From: Paludibacteraceae bacterium
Lineage (GTDB): Bacteria; Bacteroidota; Bacteroidia; Bacteroidales; Paludibacteraceae
Length of the DNA stretch: 64,000 nucleotides
Direction of reading: 5' to 3'
Assembly: GCA_017550335.1 (NCBI GenBank)
Contig: JAFZPM010000032.1
Location: 1 to 64,000, forward strand
Position 1 is the first letter of the stretch; every line of letters starts with the position of its first letter. Position numbers and translations under genes: made by a program. Of the stretch, positions 20,523 through 35,259 are shown in pieces. A model generated the notes under the pieces. That model did not search any database. It was not told the DNA's origin and saw nothing but the letters and a program-made list of their open reading frames with translations.

Positions 20523-20720
20523 TTAACCGCCGCAGGCAGCCTTGATGATGACGATCTGGGCCCCCTCCTTCAGCGGGGAATCCGCCCATTCCGCACGAGG
20601 GACGATCTTGTTATCAACCGCCACCGCCACCCCCTTCTCGGGCAGCGACAACTCGTTCGCCAACTCTAAAATCGTTTTGGATTCAGTGGAAGTCTCCTTC
20701 GAATTCACAAATACATTCAT
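20523..20720 (-). CDS. thiS: Sulfur carrier protein ThiS
   Basis: ThiS is a 65-residue ubiquitin-like carrier that brings sulfur to ThiG as a C-terminal thiocarboxylate. It ends with the required Gly-Gly (KAACGG) and shows the usual AVAVDNKIVPRAEW core. It is the first gene of the operon and lies 72 bp downstream of the TPP riboswitch. Confidence 0.95.
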   Translation of the reverse strand: MNVFVNSKETSTESKTILELANELSLPEKGVAVAVDNKIVPRAEWADSPLKEGAQIVIIKAACGG

Positions 20721-20791
20721 TTCTTATCCTCCATTAAGTTAGAACAGAAATAAATCACAAGGAGAAACCAAGATGGATACAATTGATTTTC

Positions 20792-20865
20792 AATCCCTAC
20801 GGCAGCATGATCTGCATCAGGTCTGAGGGTATGATCTCAGCCAATCGTACGTTGGCACCCCTTTG
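20792..20865 (-). promoter_or_regulatory. TPP riboswitch (THI element)
   Basis: On the minus strand the leader shows the conserved elements in order: GGGGTGCC, CTGAGA, ACCC, CCTGATGCAGATCATGC and the closing GTAGGGA. This is the classic thiamine-pyrophosphate aptamer. It lies between the promoter (20878-20885) and thiS and so should shut off the whole seven-gene operon when thiamine pyrophosphate is abundant. I could not pick a clear terminator stem, so translational control is possible. Confidence 0.95.
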
Positions 20866-20877
20866 ATTTATCGTGTG

Positions 20878-20885
20878 CAAAGGTA
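20878..20885 (-). promoter_or_regulatory. -7 box of the thiamine operon
   Basis: TACCTTTG on the minus strand places the transcript start near 20871, a few bases before the riboswitch aptamer. Confidence 0.75.
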
Positions 20886-20950
20886 CGATTTTTAATTTTG
20901 AATTATGAATTTTGATTTGTGAATTTTAGTTGAAATTACAATTAATTCAT

Positions 20951-20958
20951 TATTTTTG
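20951..20958 (+). promoter_or_regulatory. Possible -7 box of the first Cys-rich module
   Basis: TATTTTTG fits TAnnTTTG and lies 62 bp before the chosen ATG at 21020. The surrounding AT-rich run makes chance matches likely. Confidence 0.35.
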
Positions 20959-21019
20959 TAAAATATTTGTAAATAATGATAATAATAGACAATTAATCAA
21001 CCACCAATCTCCATGGACT

Positions 21020-21454
21020 ATGATAGGGATAGGGAAAGAGAAATGTAAATATCTACGGGAGATCAGGAAGCGGATCGCTAAGGAGAACAATATCCGATTA
21101 GTGACGGAGGAATGCACCTACAAGGGGGAGTGCACGGGCACTTGTCCGAGGTGTGAGGCGGAAGTGCGCTATCTGGAGTCGGAGCTTGACAAAAGGCAAA
21201 AGAAGGGCAAGATCGTCACCCTCGTCGGGCTATCACTCGCAGGAATAGCCTGCAGTTCTTTACTCGCCTCGTGTGTGCCGCCGGGAAAAGCCGACCAAAA
21301 AGATTACACCATCGCGGAAGATAGAGACTCTATCGGGGAAGGCATGAATGAAGGAGAAGTGCTACCCATCGACCTGTCAACCAATGCAGACAGCCTAGAT
21401 GAGCTGGGAGATACAACCCTAGCTCCAAGAGCATGCAAAACACATGTGGAATAA
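21020..21454 (+). CDS. Cys-rich membrane-anchored protein of unknown function, copy 1
   Basis: ATG 21020 is chosen because homology with copy 2 (22382-23032) begins immediately after it (GKEKCKYLREIRK). The 144-residue product has a soluble N-terminal part with C-x5-C-x3-C-x2-C (CTYKGECTGTCPRC), which could bind zinc or a metal cluster. A charged stretch follows, then a hydrophobic segment ending LLASC that resembles a lipobox placed about 90 residues into the protein, and a short acidic tail. The domain would thus sit in the cytoplasm in front of a membrane anchor. It is followed after 65 bp by an outer-membrane barrel gene. I do not recognise a named family. Confidence 0.75.
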   Translation: MIGIGKEKCKYLREIRKRIAKENNIRLVTEECTYKGECTGTCPRCEAEVRYLESELDKRQKKGKIVTLVGLSLAGIACSSLLASCVPPGKADQKDYTIAEDRDSIGEGMNEGEVLPIDLSTNADSLDELGDTTLAPRACKTHVE

Positions 21455-21519
21455 GGGAAATAAACTTGCAACTATCACAAATTCAGAAAAGTATAATATC
21501 ATTAATAAATAAAAACAAG

Positions 21520-22203
21520 ATGAAAAAAGCATTAATTTTACTCTCCATCATGTTCGCCATGAATCTATATGCGGAAGGAGAGACGAGCGAGAACCCTAAC
21601 CTCGAAAAGGGATTGAAACTAAGGATTGAAAGGCTCACATTCGGACCGATCTCAACCAAGAACCTGGATTTCGCGGAAGGAGACTACAGCGACAGTTTCT
21701 CGGACAAACTGGAGCTAGCCTTCGCCCATGGTTTTGGCGTCAACTTCGGATACCAACACAGCGAGCGGCTATACTATGGATTGGGCGTCGAATTCAGGCA
21801 AAGACTCAACGAAATCGATCTGACATACCTCACCCTTCCGATCTACGCTGAAATCCGGACATATATCCCCCAGGGGAAAGCGACTCCATACTTCGGGGCA
21901 AAGATCGGCTACGGAGTCAGTCTCAAGGGCAAAGAGAGCCAATACGGTGGCGTATACATGGCGGAAGACGGCATGTGGTATTACAAAGAATACAACAACA
22001 GTTACAAACTTCAGGGATTACACATCGAACCAGAGATCGGATTCCTCATCAGAAGATTAGGTTTAGGCCTTAGCATTCCGATATCAGAGAATTGCAGAAC
22101 TACGGAAATCTTTTACAGCAAGAACAACAGCACTGAGACAAAAAAGGAAAAGAGCATGGATTTGGGTGTCCACCTGACGATATCCTTCAACTTCAATCTA
22201 TAA
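21520..22203 (+). CDS. Small outer-membrane beta-barrel protein, copy 1
   Basis: ATG 21520 gives a clean signal peptide (MKKALILLSIMFAMNLYA/EG). The 227-residue product has alternating amphipathic strands (GFGVNFGYQHSERLYYGLG, YFGAKIGYGVS) and ends in an aromatic-rich strand (LTISFNFNL), as expected for an 8-strand OmpW/OmpX-like barrel. Copy 2 at 23045-23704 shares length, the LNFGYQ...LYYG core and the C-terminal MD-GV-LT-S-NF strand. It is paired with the Cys-rich gene upstream. Substrate and partner are unknown. Confidence 0.75.
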   Translation: MKKALILLSIMFAMNLYAEGETSENPNLEKGLKLRIERLTFGPISTKNLDFAEGDYSDSFSDKLELAFAHGFGVNFGYQHSERLYYGLGVEFRQRLNEIDLTYLTLPIYAEIRTYIPQGKATPYFGAKIGYGVSLKGKESQYGGVYMAEDGMWYYKEYNNSYKLQGLHIEPEIGFLIRRLGLGLSIPISENCRTTEIFYSKNNSTETKKEKSMDLGVHLTISFNFNL

Positions 22204-22210
22204 CAAACGG

Positions 22211-22238
22211 GGAAGGCGGTTCAGACGAATCGCCTTCC
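22211..22238 (+). terminator. Hairpin after copy 1 of the module
   Basis: GGAAGGCG and CGCCTTCC form an 8-bp perfect stem 7 bp after the barrel gene. The following sequence has no strong T-run, so termination is only probable. Confidence 0.5.
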
Positions 22239-22343
22239 TGCTTATATAAATCCGCAAGAATGATTTCCATGAATTCATCACTGGGATTTTTGGATTCGAA
22301 TTGTAATTATCAAACAAGAATATAATAATCACATAAAATAAAC

Positions 22344-22351
22344 TATATTTG
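22344..22351 (+). promoter_or_regulatory. -7 box of the second Cys-rich module
   Basis: TATATTTG lies 31 bp before ATG 22382. It rules out the more upstream in-frame start because that would precede the transcript start. Confidence 0.6.
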
Positions 22352-22381
22352 CGGATAGATACGGATTCATTTCTCAAGGGA

Positions 22382-23032
22382 ATGAATCATTCAGAATCAG
22401 TAAAAAAAATATTTGCCATGTTAGGAAAAGAGAAATGTAAATATCTACGGGAGATCAGGAAGAAAATCGCTTTAGAGAACGATATCAGGTTAGTGACGGA
22501 CGAATGCACCTACAAGGGCGAGTGCAAAGGCACCTGTCCGAAATGTGAGGCGGAGGTGCGCTATCTGGAGAATGAGCTCGAAAGGAAGAAAAAGATAGGC
22601 AAGATCATCACCATCGCGGGACTCTCGCTTGCCGGGTTAACAAGTGGCACATTGCTCGCTTCGTGTGAAGAAGAGGAAGGAGATGTGGAAGTTCGTACGG
22701 ATGAAAAGGAACAGGAAAGAGACTCGCTTCTCTTCCATATCATCAACAAACTGAACCAGAATGACATTGTAGCGGATCCGATCGCACTTGACACCTTCGA
22801 GTATAAATACGCCAATTCCTTCTCGTTTGTCGTCACGGAACAGCGCGAAATAAAAGACATCAAGTTCCCCGTCGACAACGTCCCTTATAGCGAGGAGATC
22901 TCCAATCTGTTGATGAACATTTTCCAGAACGACATGGATAAATCAGACAAGCTAAGTGAGGATTGGAACATCCATATGGGTTTCCGCATAGAAGACAACA
23001 AGTTGGTATTCTATAATGAAGGAACGATTTAA
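22382..23032 (+). CDS. Cys-rich membrane-anchored protein of unknown function, copy 2
   Basis: The frame is open further upstream, but ATG 22382 (MNHSESVKK) is the first start after the -7 box; ATG 22418 is an alternative. The 216-residue product repeats the architecture of copy 1: GKEKCKYLREIRKKIA, the C-x5-C-x3-C-x2-C set (CTYKGECKGTCPKC), a charged segment, a hydrophobic stretch ending TLLASC, and then a longer C-terminal tail of about 110 residues not shared with copy 1. The N-terminal part is almost identical between copies at the DNA level. A second barrel gene follows after 12 bp. Confidence 0.75.
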   Translation: MNHSESVKKIFAMLGKEKCKYLREIRKKIALENDIRLVTDECTYKGECKGTCPKCEAEVRYLENELERKKKIGKIITIAGLSLAGLTSGTLLASCEEEEGDVEVRTDEKEQERDSLLFHIINKLNQNDIVADPIALDTFEYKYANSFSFVVTEQREIKDIKFPVDNVPYSEEISNLLMNIFQNDMDKSDKLSEDWNIHMGFRIEDNKLVFYNEGTI

Positions 23033-23044
23033 AACAAAAAGGTC

Positions 23045-23704
23045 ATGAAGAAAAGAATCCTAATCTTACTCTCCGCATTGTTTACGGTGAATGCGTATGC
23101 AGGAGAGGTATCTTCCGACTCCACATACTATCCCAACGGTTTTAAAATACAGATCGAAAGGTCCACGTGGGGCATAAATGTGGCAAAGAATTGGAGTTCA
23201 GACGATAGGTACATATCGTTTGCCAGCGGACTTTCCCTCAATTTCGGATATCAACAGAATGCGCATCTGTACTATGGATGCGGTGTGGGATATAGGCTCA
23301 AAAGCAATGATTTCTTTGACGATTTTTACCTTTCCGTACCTGTATACGGTGACATCCGTTTCTATGCGTCCGACAAAAAAGTTTCTCCCTACTTCGGATT
23401 AAAGGCGGGCTATTGTTTCGGCATAATCGGGGAAGAGAAAGAAGATTACGACGTATACCAAGACGGGGAGGAAGGATTGATATTCAACACATCCCAGTAT
23501 CAATGCAGGATGAAAGGCCTCTATATACGTCCCGAGGTGGGTGTGAGAGTGAGGAAGGTGGGAATAGCCCTAGTCATCCCTATCGTTGAGAATGTCAGAC
23601 AACAAACAAAACGCAATGACCAAAAAATAAAGTCGACGGAGGATAAGGAAACAAGCATGGACGTGGGAGTTAACCTGACGGTTTCCTACAATTTCTGCTT
23701 CTAG
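23045..23704 (+). CDS. Small outer-membrane beta-barrel protein, copy 2
   Basis: The 219-residue product has a signal peptide (MKKRILILLSALFTVNAYA/GE) and barrel-like strands (LSLNFGYQQNAHLYYGCG, YFGLKAGYCFG, VNLTVSYNFCF). It parallels copy 1 throughout but is clearly diverged, so the duplication is not very recent. It lies 12 bp after the second Cys-rich gene and is followed by a terminator. Confidence 0.75.
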   Translation: MKKRILILLSALFTVNAYAGEVSSDSTYYPNGFKIQIERSTWGINVAKNWSSDDRYISFASGLSLNFGYQQNAHLYYGCGVGYRLKSNDFFDDFYLSVPVYGDIRFYASDKKVSPYFGLKAGYCFGIIGEEKEDYDVYQDGEEGLIFNTSQYQCRMKGLYIRPEVGVRVRKVGIALVIPIVENVRQQTKRNDQKIKSTEDKETSMDVGVNLTVSYNFCF

Positions 23705-23708
23705 ACAC

Positions 23709-23741
23709 AAAAAAAGGCGATTCGAACGAACCGCCTTTTTT
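23709..23741. terminator. Bidirectional terminator
   Basis: AAAAAAGGCG and CGCCTTTTTT bracket a 12-base loop between convergent genes. The A-run and T-run make it usable on both strands. Confidence 0.85.
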
Positions 23742-23760
23742 GTTTATATTGGGCTATGAA

Positions 23761-24138
23761 TTATTCCGCGCTATTATCAACGATATCAGCGTCAGCGGCA
23801 TTCTTCCTGATGGACTCGATACCATTCAAGCAGCTAGCCTTAGCCTTATAGCTCTCGCCTGTAGCGATGACCTCACCATTGCCTGCTTTCAAGCGGAAAC
23901 GGAACTCACCCTTCTTGTCCTTGTAAACCTCGAACTTAGGGTTTTTCTCTGTAGCGAATCCCTCTACGGTTTGGTCCTCTACCTTAGCCACCTGACTGTT
24001 TTTCTGAACACTAGCGATACCTGACTTGCATGAAGACAAAGATGAATACACCTCAGATGTAGCGATAATCTCACCATTTCCTGCCTTCAAGTTGAACATC
24101 ACACCATTTTTCGCCTTAGAAATTACAAACTTTCCCAT
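23761..24138 (-). CDS. YegP-type (DUF1508) two-repeat protein
   Basis: ATG 24138 is chosen because it begins MGKFVISKAKNGVMFNLKAGNGE; the preceding in-frame codons are AT-rich leader. The 125-residue product consists of two roughly 50-residue repeats, each with F-x-LKAGNGE-(I/V)-IAT-(S/G)-E-x-Y and a following C-x-x-GI-x-S(V/I)-x-KN. This is the tandem DUF1508 arrangement of E. coli YegP (UPF0339), a small cytoplasmic protein of uncertain role. It is monocistronic between convergent terminators. Confidence 0.88.
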   Translation of the reverse strand: MGKFVISKAKNGVMFNLKAGNGEIIATSEVYSSLSSCKSGIASVQKNSQVAKVEDQTVEGFATEKNPKFEVYKDKKGEFRFRLKAGNGEVIATGESYKAKASCLNGIESIRKNAADADIVDNSAE

Positions 24139-24256
24139 ATTACTTAATATTTTAAAAGTTAATATATTCAAACTCTTAGCGAATTTAAGAATAATAGTCG
24201 GATAAAAAAATATTTACACCATAAAAAAGAGTGAGAAAAGAATAAATCAAACAAAT

Positions 24257-24285
24257 GCGGGGTTGTCAGGATGTGACAGCCCCGC
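24257..24285 (-). terminator. Terminator of the glycosidase operon
   Basis: GCGGGGTTGTCA and TGACAGCCCCGC form a 12-bp stem with one G-T pair. On the minus strand it is followed by a T-rich stretch and lies 33 bp past the GH95 stop. Confidence 0.75.
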
Positions 24286-24317
24286 AGTAATAGGTTTCCC
24301 AAGTTTATAAATTCACA

Positions 24318-30799
<6,482 letters not shown>

Positions 30800-30809
30800 T
30801 CAAATATAT

Positions 30810-33449
30810 CTATTTCAAAATATGCTTAAAGACTGATCCGTCGCAAGCACGGAGGAGGTATACGCCAGGCAGGTAGCCCGTCCTTTTCAGGGAGCGTTCA
30901 ATGGAGGAAGGTGTACCTCCCTCCACACGAATCGTTCCGCAATAAAAACCCTTTATATCATAAACATATAACACTTGTTCTACACTCGATGCAAGGATTG
31001 ACGGCAGGGAAGTAAGCTCCGAGCGACTCTTCGCAAAATGGATTCGATCGATGTTCGCATACGGACCTGTGATCATTAAACGCATGACATGGTCACCCTC
31101 TTGCAACAGGGATGTTTCGCCCTCTATCGTGGTATAATCGGTCCAGCTTTCCCCTTGCGGTATCTCCATGGTGTCCGTAATCGCCGCACCATCCAGGAAG
31201 AGGCGGAAGCCGGAATGCTCCAGTCCGGAAGCCACCCAAGCACGGAAGTAATAGGAGGAAGACTCCTTCACGTGTAGCGTATATTCGAGCCATTCGCCCG
31301 CAGCCGTGTAGCCTAAGGCATATCCATCCGGGTTGAGCGAATCACCGATGCCGACGATGTCCACACCATCCTCACGGTAAAAGCCCTCCTCGTTGATGTA
31401 GTCCGTATCATAGAATGAGACGCTTTGTCCGCCCAAGTCATAGTTCTCCATTTCGATGACACCAGGGATCGTCACGTCTGGGACGAAAGCAGTCTGGGCG
31501 ACGATCTCCGAGAAATCGGGCAAGATGGAGACGACCACGGAGAATATGCCCTGATAATCCTTTTCGATGCCCGCATTGTTGATGACGGTCTGCGAATGTC
31601 CGTCGTTGTCGTGGCAATAGTTCGATCCAGCCTGGTTGGCCGCATTGCCGGAAGGAGCGCGGTCGTACACGTTATCGGAGACCTCGAAGCCGCTCGAACC
31701 CTCGTCCAAGTAGATCGGGAGCACCCAATAATCCGCCCATTGCGAAGCGGAGATGTCCGAGATGTAGTTGTGCTGGATCTGTCCGCCCGTCCCTTGGTTG
31801 GAGAGCGTGTAGATTGGTCCACAGTCCGCCAGCAGTTGGGAGACATGGTGGATTCTGTTCCAGTTGATGTGATTGTTGTTCATGGCGGTCTCCTTCTTCG
31901 TCCATCCGAAGCCGATCGAGATGCCTGAATAGTTCATGTAGGCTAGTTCATTGTGTTCGATGACGATATCCCTCGGGTAGCCCGCTCCGATGCCCACAGA
32001 GCCCTGCGACTCGGTGGTGACATGGTGGATATAGTTGTTCTTTATCGTATCGCGGGTGCATATCTCCGCACGGTCGGACGGGTTGTAGGCTTCGTGGATC
32101 TCCGTGTTGTCATCCTGCGAGAACTTGCCGATCATGATGCCGGCCGCACCTAAATCGGTGAATATATTGCCCTGTATCATATCATCGTTGGTGCCTGAAA
32201 CAAAGTCCAAGCCCGTCATGGCCATTTGGGCGAATATGTTCTTCTCGATGCGGATATGGTGTGCGTTCTCCACCCTGACACCGGAAGCAGGACGCTTCAG
32301 GAGGAATTGGTTACTGCTCAATGGCTGTCCCGGATGTTCGTCGAGCACGTCGAGGTGGTAGAGTCCCGCCTGCAGGTCCATGTAGCCCTTCTCGCTCGGC
32401 AGGGTGAAGTTGGTATGGGCGAATGTGATGCCCTCGAAAGAGAGGTAGCCCACCTTGTTGGAGGTGCTTTCCCCTTGGATGGCGATCAATGTCTCCAAGC
32501 GTGGGGCGACCACCAGGCTCTTGGTCATATCCTCCCCTTCCCTCGCCTTGTAGTAGAGTACGTTCTCCGCCTCATCCAGGTACCATTCTCCCTCTTGATC
32601 GATAAACTCGTAGGCGTTCTCGAAGTAGAAGCATTGTTGGCGGGGCGGGTTGCTCATGAAGGCGGTACCTAACATCGGGTATTTGCGGCGCCAGATCATC
32701 GTGTGCTCAGGCTCCTGCACCTCTATCTTGCAGACATTGCCCTTGTTGGTGATCTTGCTCAGGCGCAGGATGGATTCCGCCCAGGCGATCATCAGGTGCA
32801 TCTCCACCTTGTTCAGTTGGTTCCAATTCCCTACTTGGTCGCTGTAGACCTCAAAGCCCTTCCCTAGCGTGTCGACCTTCGCCAAGCGGAAGAAGTTATG
32901 GTCGCCGTTATCCTTCAGGTTCGGATAGCGGGCACGGATAGCCTTCTTACCGTTCACGTAGAGCTGGCGGAATCGGGCTTCCACGTTCGGTGCCGCCCAG
33001 ATATTGTTGTCGGCGTCATGCAGGGTCCAGCCCTCGATAGGGATGCCACCCGTCACCAAAGGAGACTCGCCCGGATAGTTCCTATAACGTACATAATGTT
33101 CATCCTTTCCTCCATCCAGATTATTCAGTGTCAGCGTGCTGGTTAACTGATACGTGCCGCCACGCAAGCAGACGACAATGTCACCCGTCATGGTTTCGTT
33201 CAGTTTCCGCACCTCCTTTTGCGCCCTCGAGATTGTCTTGAACGGAGCCTCGAAAGAGCCATCGTTCGTGTCGGAGCCAGAAGGAGCGACGTAGAATGTA
33301 GCTTGATTACCAGATTCATCATACTGGTTAGATTCGCCTTGCGCCATCGATACGATAGGGGTAAAAGCCATCGCACCCAATATGGCCATTCGGGTGGACA
33401 AACATGCCAACCCATGCAGTAAACCTGCCTTCGTGAATTGTGTTTTCAT
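30810..33449 (-). CDS. GH141-like parallel beta-helix glycosidase with CBM6 and sorting domain
   Basis: The 879-residue protein starts with a signal peptide (AILGAMAFTPIVSMA/QG) followed by FYVAPSGSDTNDGS, the usual opening of secreted right-handed beta-helix enzymes. A QLYVNGKKAIRARYPN segment and scattered N-x-I/F helix rungs (NHIRIEKNIFAQM, GNIFTDLGAAGI, NNYIHHV) match family GH141 (alpha-L-fucosidase or xylanase). After about residue 650 comes a CBM6-like module (VIEMENYDLGGQ ... AAGEWLEYTLHV), then a terminal YVYDIKGFYCGTI ... PGVYLLRACDGS sorting domain. It is first in the operon with GH2 and GH95. The exact activity is not provable here. Confidence 0.8.
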   Translation of the reverse strand: MKTQFTKAGLLHGLACLSTRMAILGAMAFTPIVSMAQGESNQYDESGNQATFYVAPSGSDTNDGSFEAPFKTISRAQKEVRKLNETMTGDIVVCLRGGTYQLTSTLTLNNLDGGKDEHYVRYRNYPGESPLVTGGIPIEGWTLHDADNNIWAAPNVEARFRQLYVNGKKAIRARYPNLKDNGDHNFFRLAKVDTLGKGFEVYSDQVGNWNQLNKVEMHLMIAWAESILRLSKITNKGNVCKIEVQEPEHTMIWRRKYPMLGTAFMSNPPRQQCFYFENAYEFIDQEGEWYLDEAENVLYYKAREGEDMTKSLVVAPRLETLIAIQGESTSNKVGYLSFEGITFAHTNFTLPSEKGYMDLQAGLYHLDVLDEHPGQPLSSNQFLLKRPASGVRVENAHHIRIEKNIFAQMAMTGLDFVSGTNDDMIQGNIFTDLGAAGIMIGKFSQDDNTEIHEAYNPSDRAEICTRDTIKNNYIHHVTTESQGSVGIGAGYPRDIVIEHNELAYMNYSGISIGFGWTKKETAMNNNHINWNRIHHVSQLLADCGPIYTLSNQGTGGQIQHNYISDISASQWADYWVLPIYLDEGSSGFEVSDNVYDRAPSGNAANQAGSNYCHDNDGHSQTVINNAGIEKDYQGIFSVVVSILPDFSEIVAQTAFVPDVTIPGVIEMENYDLGGQSVSFYDTDYINEEGFYREDGVDIVGIGDSLNPDGYALGYTAAGEWLEYTLHVKESSSYYFRAWVASGLEHSGFRLFLDGAAITDTMEIPQGESWTDYTTIEGETSLLQEGDHVMRLMITGPYANIDRIHFAKSRSELTSLPSILASSVEQVLYVYDIKGFYCGTIRVEGGTPSSIERSLKRTGYLPGVYLLRACDGSVFKHILK

Positions 33450-33556
33450 TGCCTACAAATTATATAATACAGTGTCTATCAACAATATACAATGGTAACG
33501 ACGCAGAACCTCAGACTTCATCAGCCCAAATTCTATTCTATCAATCAAAAGACATC

Positions 33557-33646
33557 TTATTCCAGATGCAAGGCTTGGTTGTGTTTCCCAATCTGTTCTC
33601 CCGATCTTCGCAAACCATCTAGGAGAATTAATGTCTGCTCGCTCAT
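33557..33646 (-). CDS. Possible 29-residue leader peptide
   Basis: A short frame, MSEQTLILLDGLRRSG..., starts 23 bases after the predicted transcript start of the glycosidase operon and ends about 107 bp before the GH141-like ATG. It has no recognised relatives. It could be a leader peptide or a decayed gene end; support is only its position. Confidence 0.25.
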   Translation of the reverse strand: MSEQTLILLDGLRRSGEQIGKHNQALHLE

Positions 33647-33675
33647 TTTTCCACAAACGTGGTTAACAATCCCTG

Positions 33676-33683
33676 CAAAGATA
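33676..33683 (-). promoter_or_regulatory. -7 box of the glycosidase operon
   Basis: TATCTTTG on the minus strand predicts a start near 33669 and a roughly 220-base untranslated leader before ATG 33449, unusually long for this window. A weak -33 (ATTG) lies 18 bp upstream. Confidence 0.65.
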
Positions 33684-33718
33684 GTTTTTTTTCAACAAAC
33701 GCAATCGATTTTGTGTTT

Positions 33719-33868
33719 TTATTTTTGGTTGGCATGGATATTGCAATGGTAGACTGACCTTGTTCGGTTGATGAATGGCACAATTTCTTTGTGACCGAAG
33801 GTAATACCACACACTACGCAATCGGCCCCATGCTGGTGTGCCGTCAGGGTTGCCATAAATTTGGGCAT
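33719..33868 (-). CDS. Possible 49-residue CxxC protein
   Basis: The frame begins MPKFMATLTAHQHGADC, 6 bp after the stop of the upstream lipoprotein gene. It contains C-x2-C (CVVC) and, 23 residues later, C-x2-H (CNIH), the spacing of a small zinc finger. It ends just before the glycosidase promoter. I do not recognise it; coding status rests on the tight spacing and the metal-site pattern. Confidence 0.4.
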   Translation of the reverse strand: MPKFMATLTAHQHGADCVVCGITFGHKEIVPFINRTRSVYHCNIHANQK

Positions 33869-33874
33869 AGCACA

Positions 33875-35149
33875 TTACAATTTTTTTAATTTCACCTTAT
33901 ATTTCTGAGGATTGACTCCATATTCCTCTATTCTGCTTTTATATTCCTCTGTACTTTTTTTATATATATCTTCTATATATTCCTCATATTCCTCTTTATA
34001 TTCCTCACAGGGAAAGTCAAATCTCTTCACTTTCAAATCATGATCAGGTGGATAGGGTGTCTGATAATAGCCTTCCAATCCATCTTCCGTGACGTGATAG
34101 CAAAACAAGTCATAGCCACAATCCTTATAGCCTACCACATGACCGTCGGAGTATAAACTATCTATGTGTCTAATCCAAAATCGGCAGTCATACCAACATG
34201 AATCAGAACAGAGAAGAGAGTCCGGACTATTTTCCTTCCCTTCCGGAAAGTTCAGGAAGTGTACTTCTGTATTCCACCCAAATTTTCCTGTATTCTTAAA
34301 AAATAGTTGACCTCCATAATAATAGACAGGTTCATCACCAATCGTTCCCTCATATAGAAGAGAAAGGTTGGAGTGGTATTTTTCCAACCCCTCGCCTGTG
34401 ATAAGCGCCGCACGTCCATAGTCGTTCAGTAACGGCTCAATGTCAGAGATGTTTATTTCATAATACGAATACCTATTAAACAACTTTCCAATAAACGTAA
34501 AACGGTATAATCGAACTATAATTTTATCCTGAGTAAACTCAAAATCAGAAAGATTTTCAAGGGAGTAGATTTCGTATCCAAATAGTTTACTTTGAAACAG
34601 ACGATAGTTTTCTTCACTGAAAAAATCCTCCAAATTATACAAATCTCCCGTCTTTGGATTAAAATTGTAGTGATATTTTCTTTTTTCCCAATCAAGATAA
34701 GGTCTATTTACTATTTCAATACTAAGATTGCGCGAAAAACTGTTATCATAAAATTTCGTCGGCCCATGAAGGTGAGGGCGAAAACATCTCGCAATATGAT
34801 CGATACCATCCACACAAGATCCATCGGGCCCATTGAAAACCACACCAAAATTATCTATTTGAAGTAGTACGTTCACCTTTCGCTCCACCTCCTTGTCCTC
34901 CATCTGTATATATGGAAACACACATTCAAACGTTTGATTATCATAAAGAATGTGCCTCTCAATCTTAAGGATTTCACATCCCTCGAACGGAGATTGCGTC
35001 GTATCTTCCTTCATTTTTTCATGCACCACATCTTTGACTTTATGGGATGCAGACCCTAGCAAATCCATCAATCCATCACAGATCTTGGAGCAACTTGAAA
35101 AAAAAGGTATAAATGCAATGATTAGAATTATTGTTCTTATCTTACTCAT
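33875..35149 (-). CDS. Lipoprotein with DUF3298/RsiV-like domain
   Basis: The 424-residue product has a lipoprotein signal (IILIIAFIPFFSSC/S), so it should be anchored in the cell envelope. Residues about 60-260 resemble the DUF3298/RsiV-type fold: repeated beta strands, YHYNFNPKTGDLYNLEDFF, and YYEINISDIEPLL. The C-terminus is unusual, with a Glu/Tyr-rich helix (EEYKEEYEEYIEDIYKKSTE). The gene is strongly AT-rich relative to the glycosidase operon. Function is unknown. It carries its own -7 box at 35190-35197. Confidence 0.75.
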   Translation of the reverse strand: MSKIRTIILIIAFIPFFSSCSKICDGLMDLLGSASHKVKDVVHEKMKEDTTQSPFEGCEILKIERHILYDNQTFECVFPYIQMEDKEVERKVNVLLQIDNFGVVFNGPDGSCVDGIDHIARCFRPHLHGPTKFYDNSFSRNLSIEIVNRPYLDWEKRKYHYNFNPKTGDLYNLEDFFSEENYRLFQSKLFGYEIYSLENLSDFEFTQDKIIVRLYRFTFIGKLFNRYSYYEINISDIEPLLNDYGRAALITGEGLEKYHSNLSLLYEGTIGDEPVYYYGGQLFFKNTGKFGWNTEVHFLNFPEGKENSPDSLLCSDSCWYDCRFWIRHIDSLYSDGHVVGYKDCGYDLFCYHVTEDGLEGYYQTPYPPDHDLKVKRFDFPCEEYKEEYEEYIEDIYKKSTEEYKSRIEEYGVNPQKYKVKLKKL

Positions 35150-35189
35150 ATTCTATTCTATATATGACTCATATTGTTCCGACTGTTTT

Positions 35190-35197
35190 CACAAAAA
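35190..35197 (-). promoter_or_regulatory. -7 box of the lipoprotein gene
   Basis: The minus strand reads TATTTTTG 40 bp before ATG 35149. Confidence 0.45.
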
Positions 35198-35259
35198 TAA
35201 CGCAAAAAAAACAACAAGCAAAAGGATTTGGGCAAATTTCAGGAACACCCATGGCGGAT

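Noticed and set aside
33663..33875. 70-codon minus frame beginning MCYAQIYGNPDG
   Set aside because: It overlaps the more likely 49-residue CxxC frame and the promoter of the glycosidase operon, and it lacks family features.
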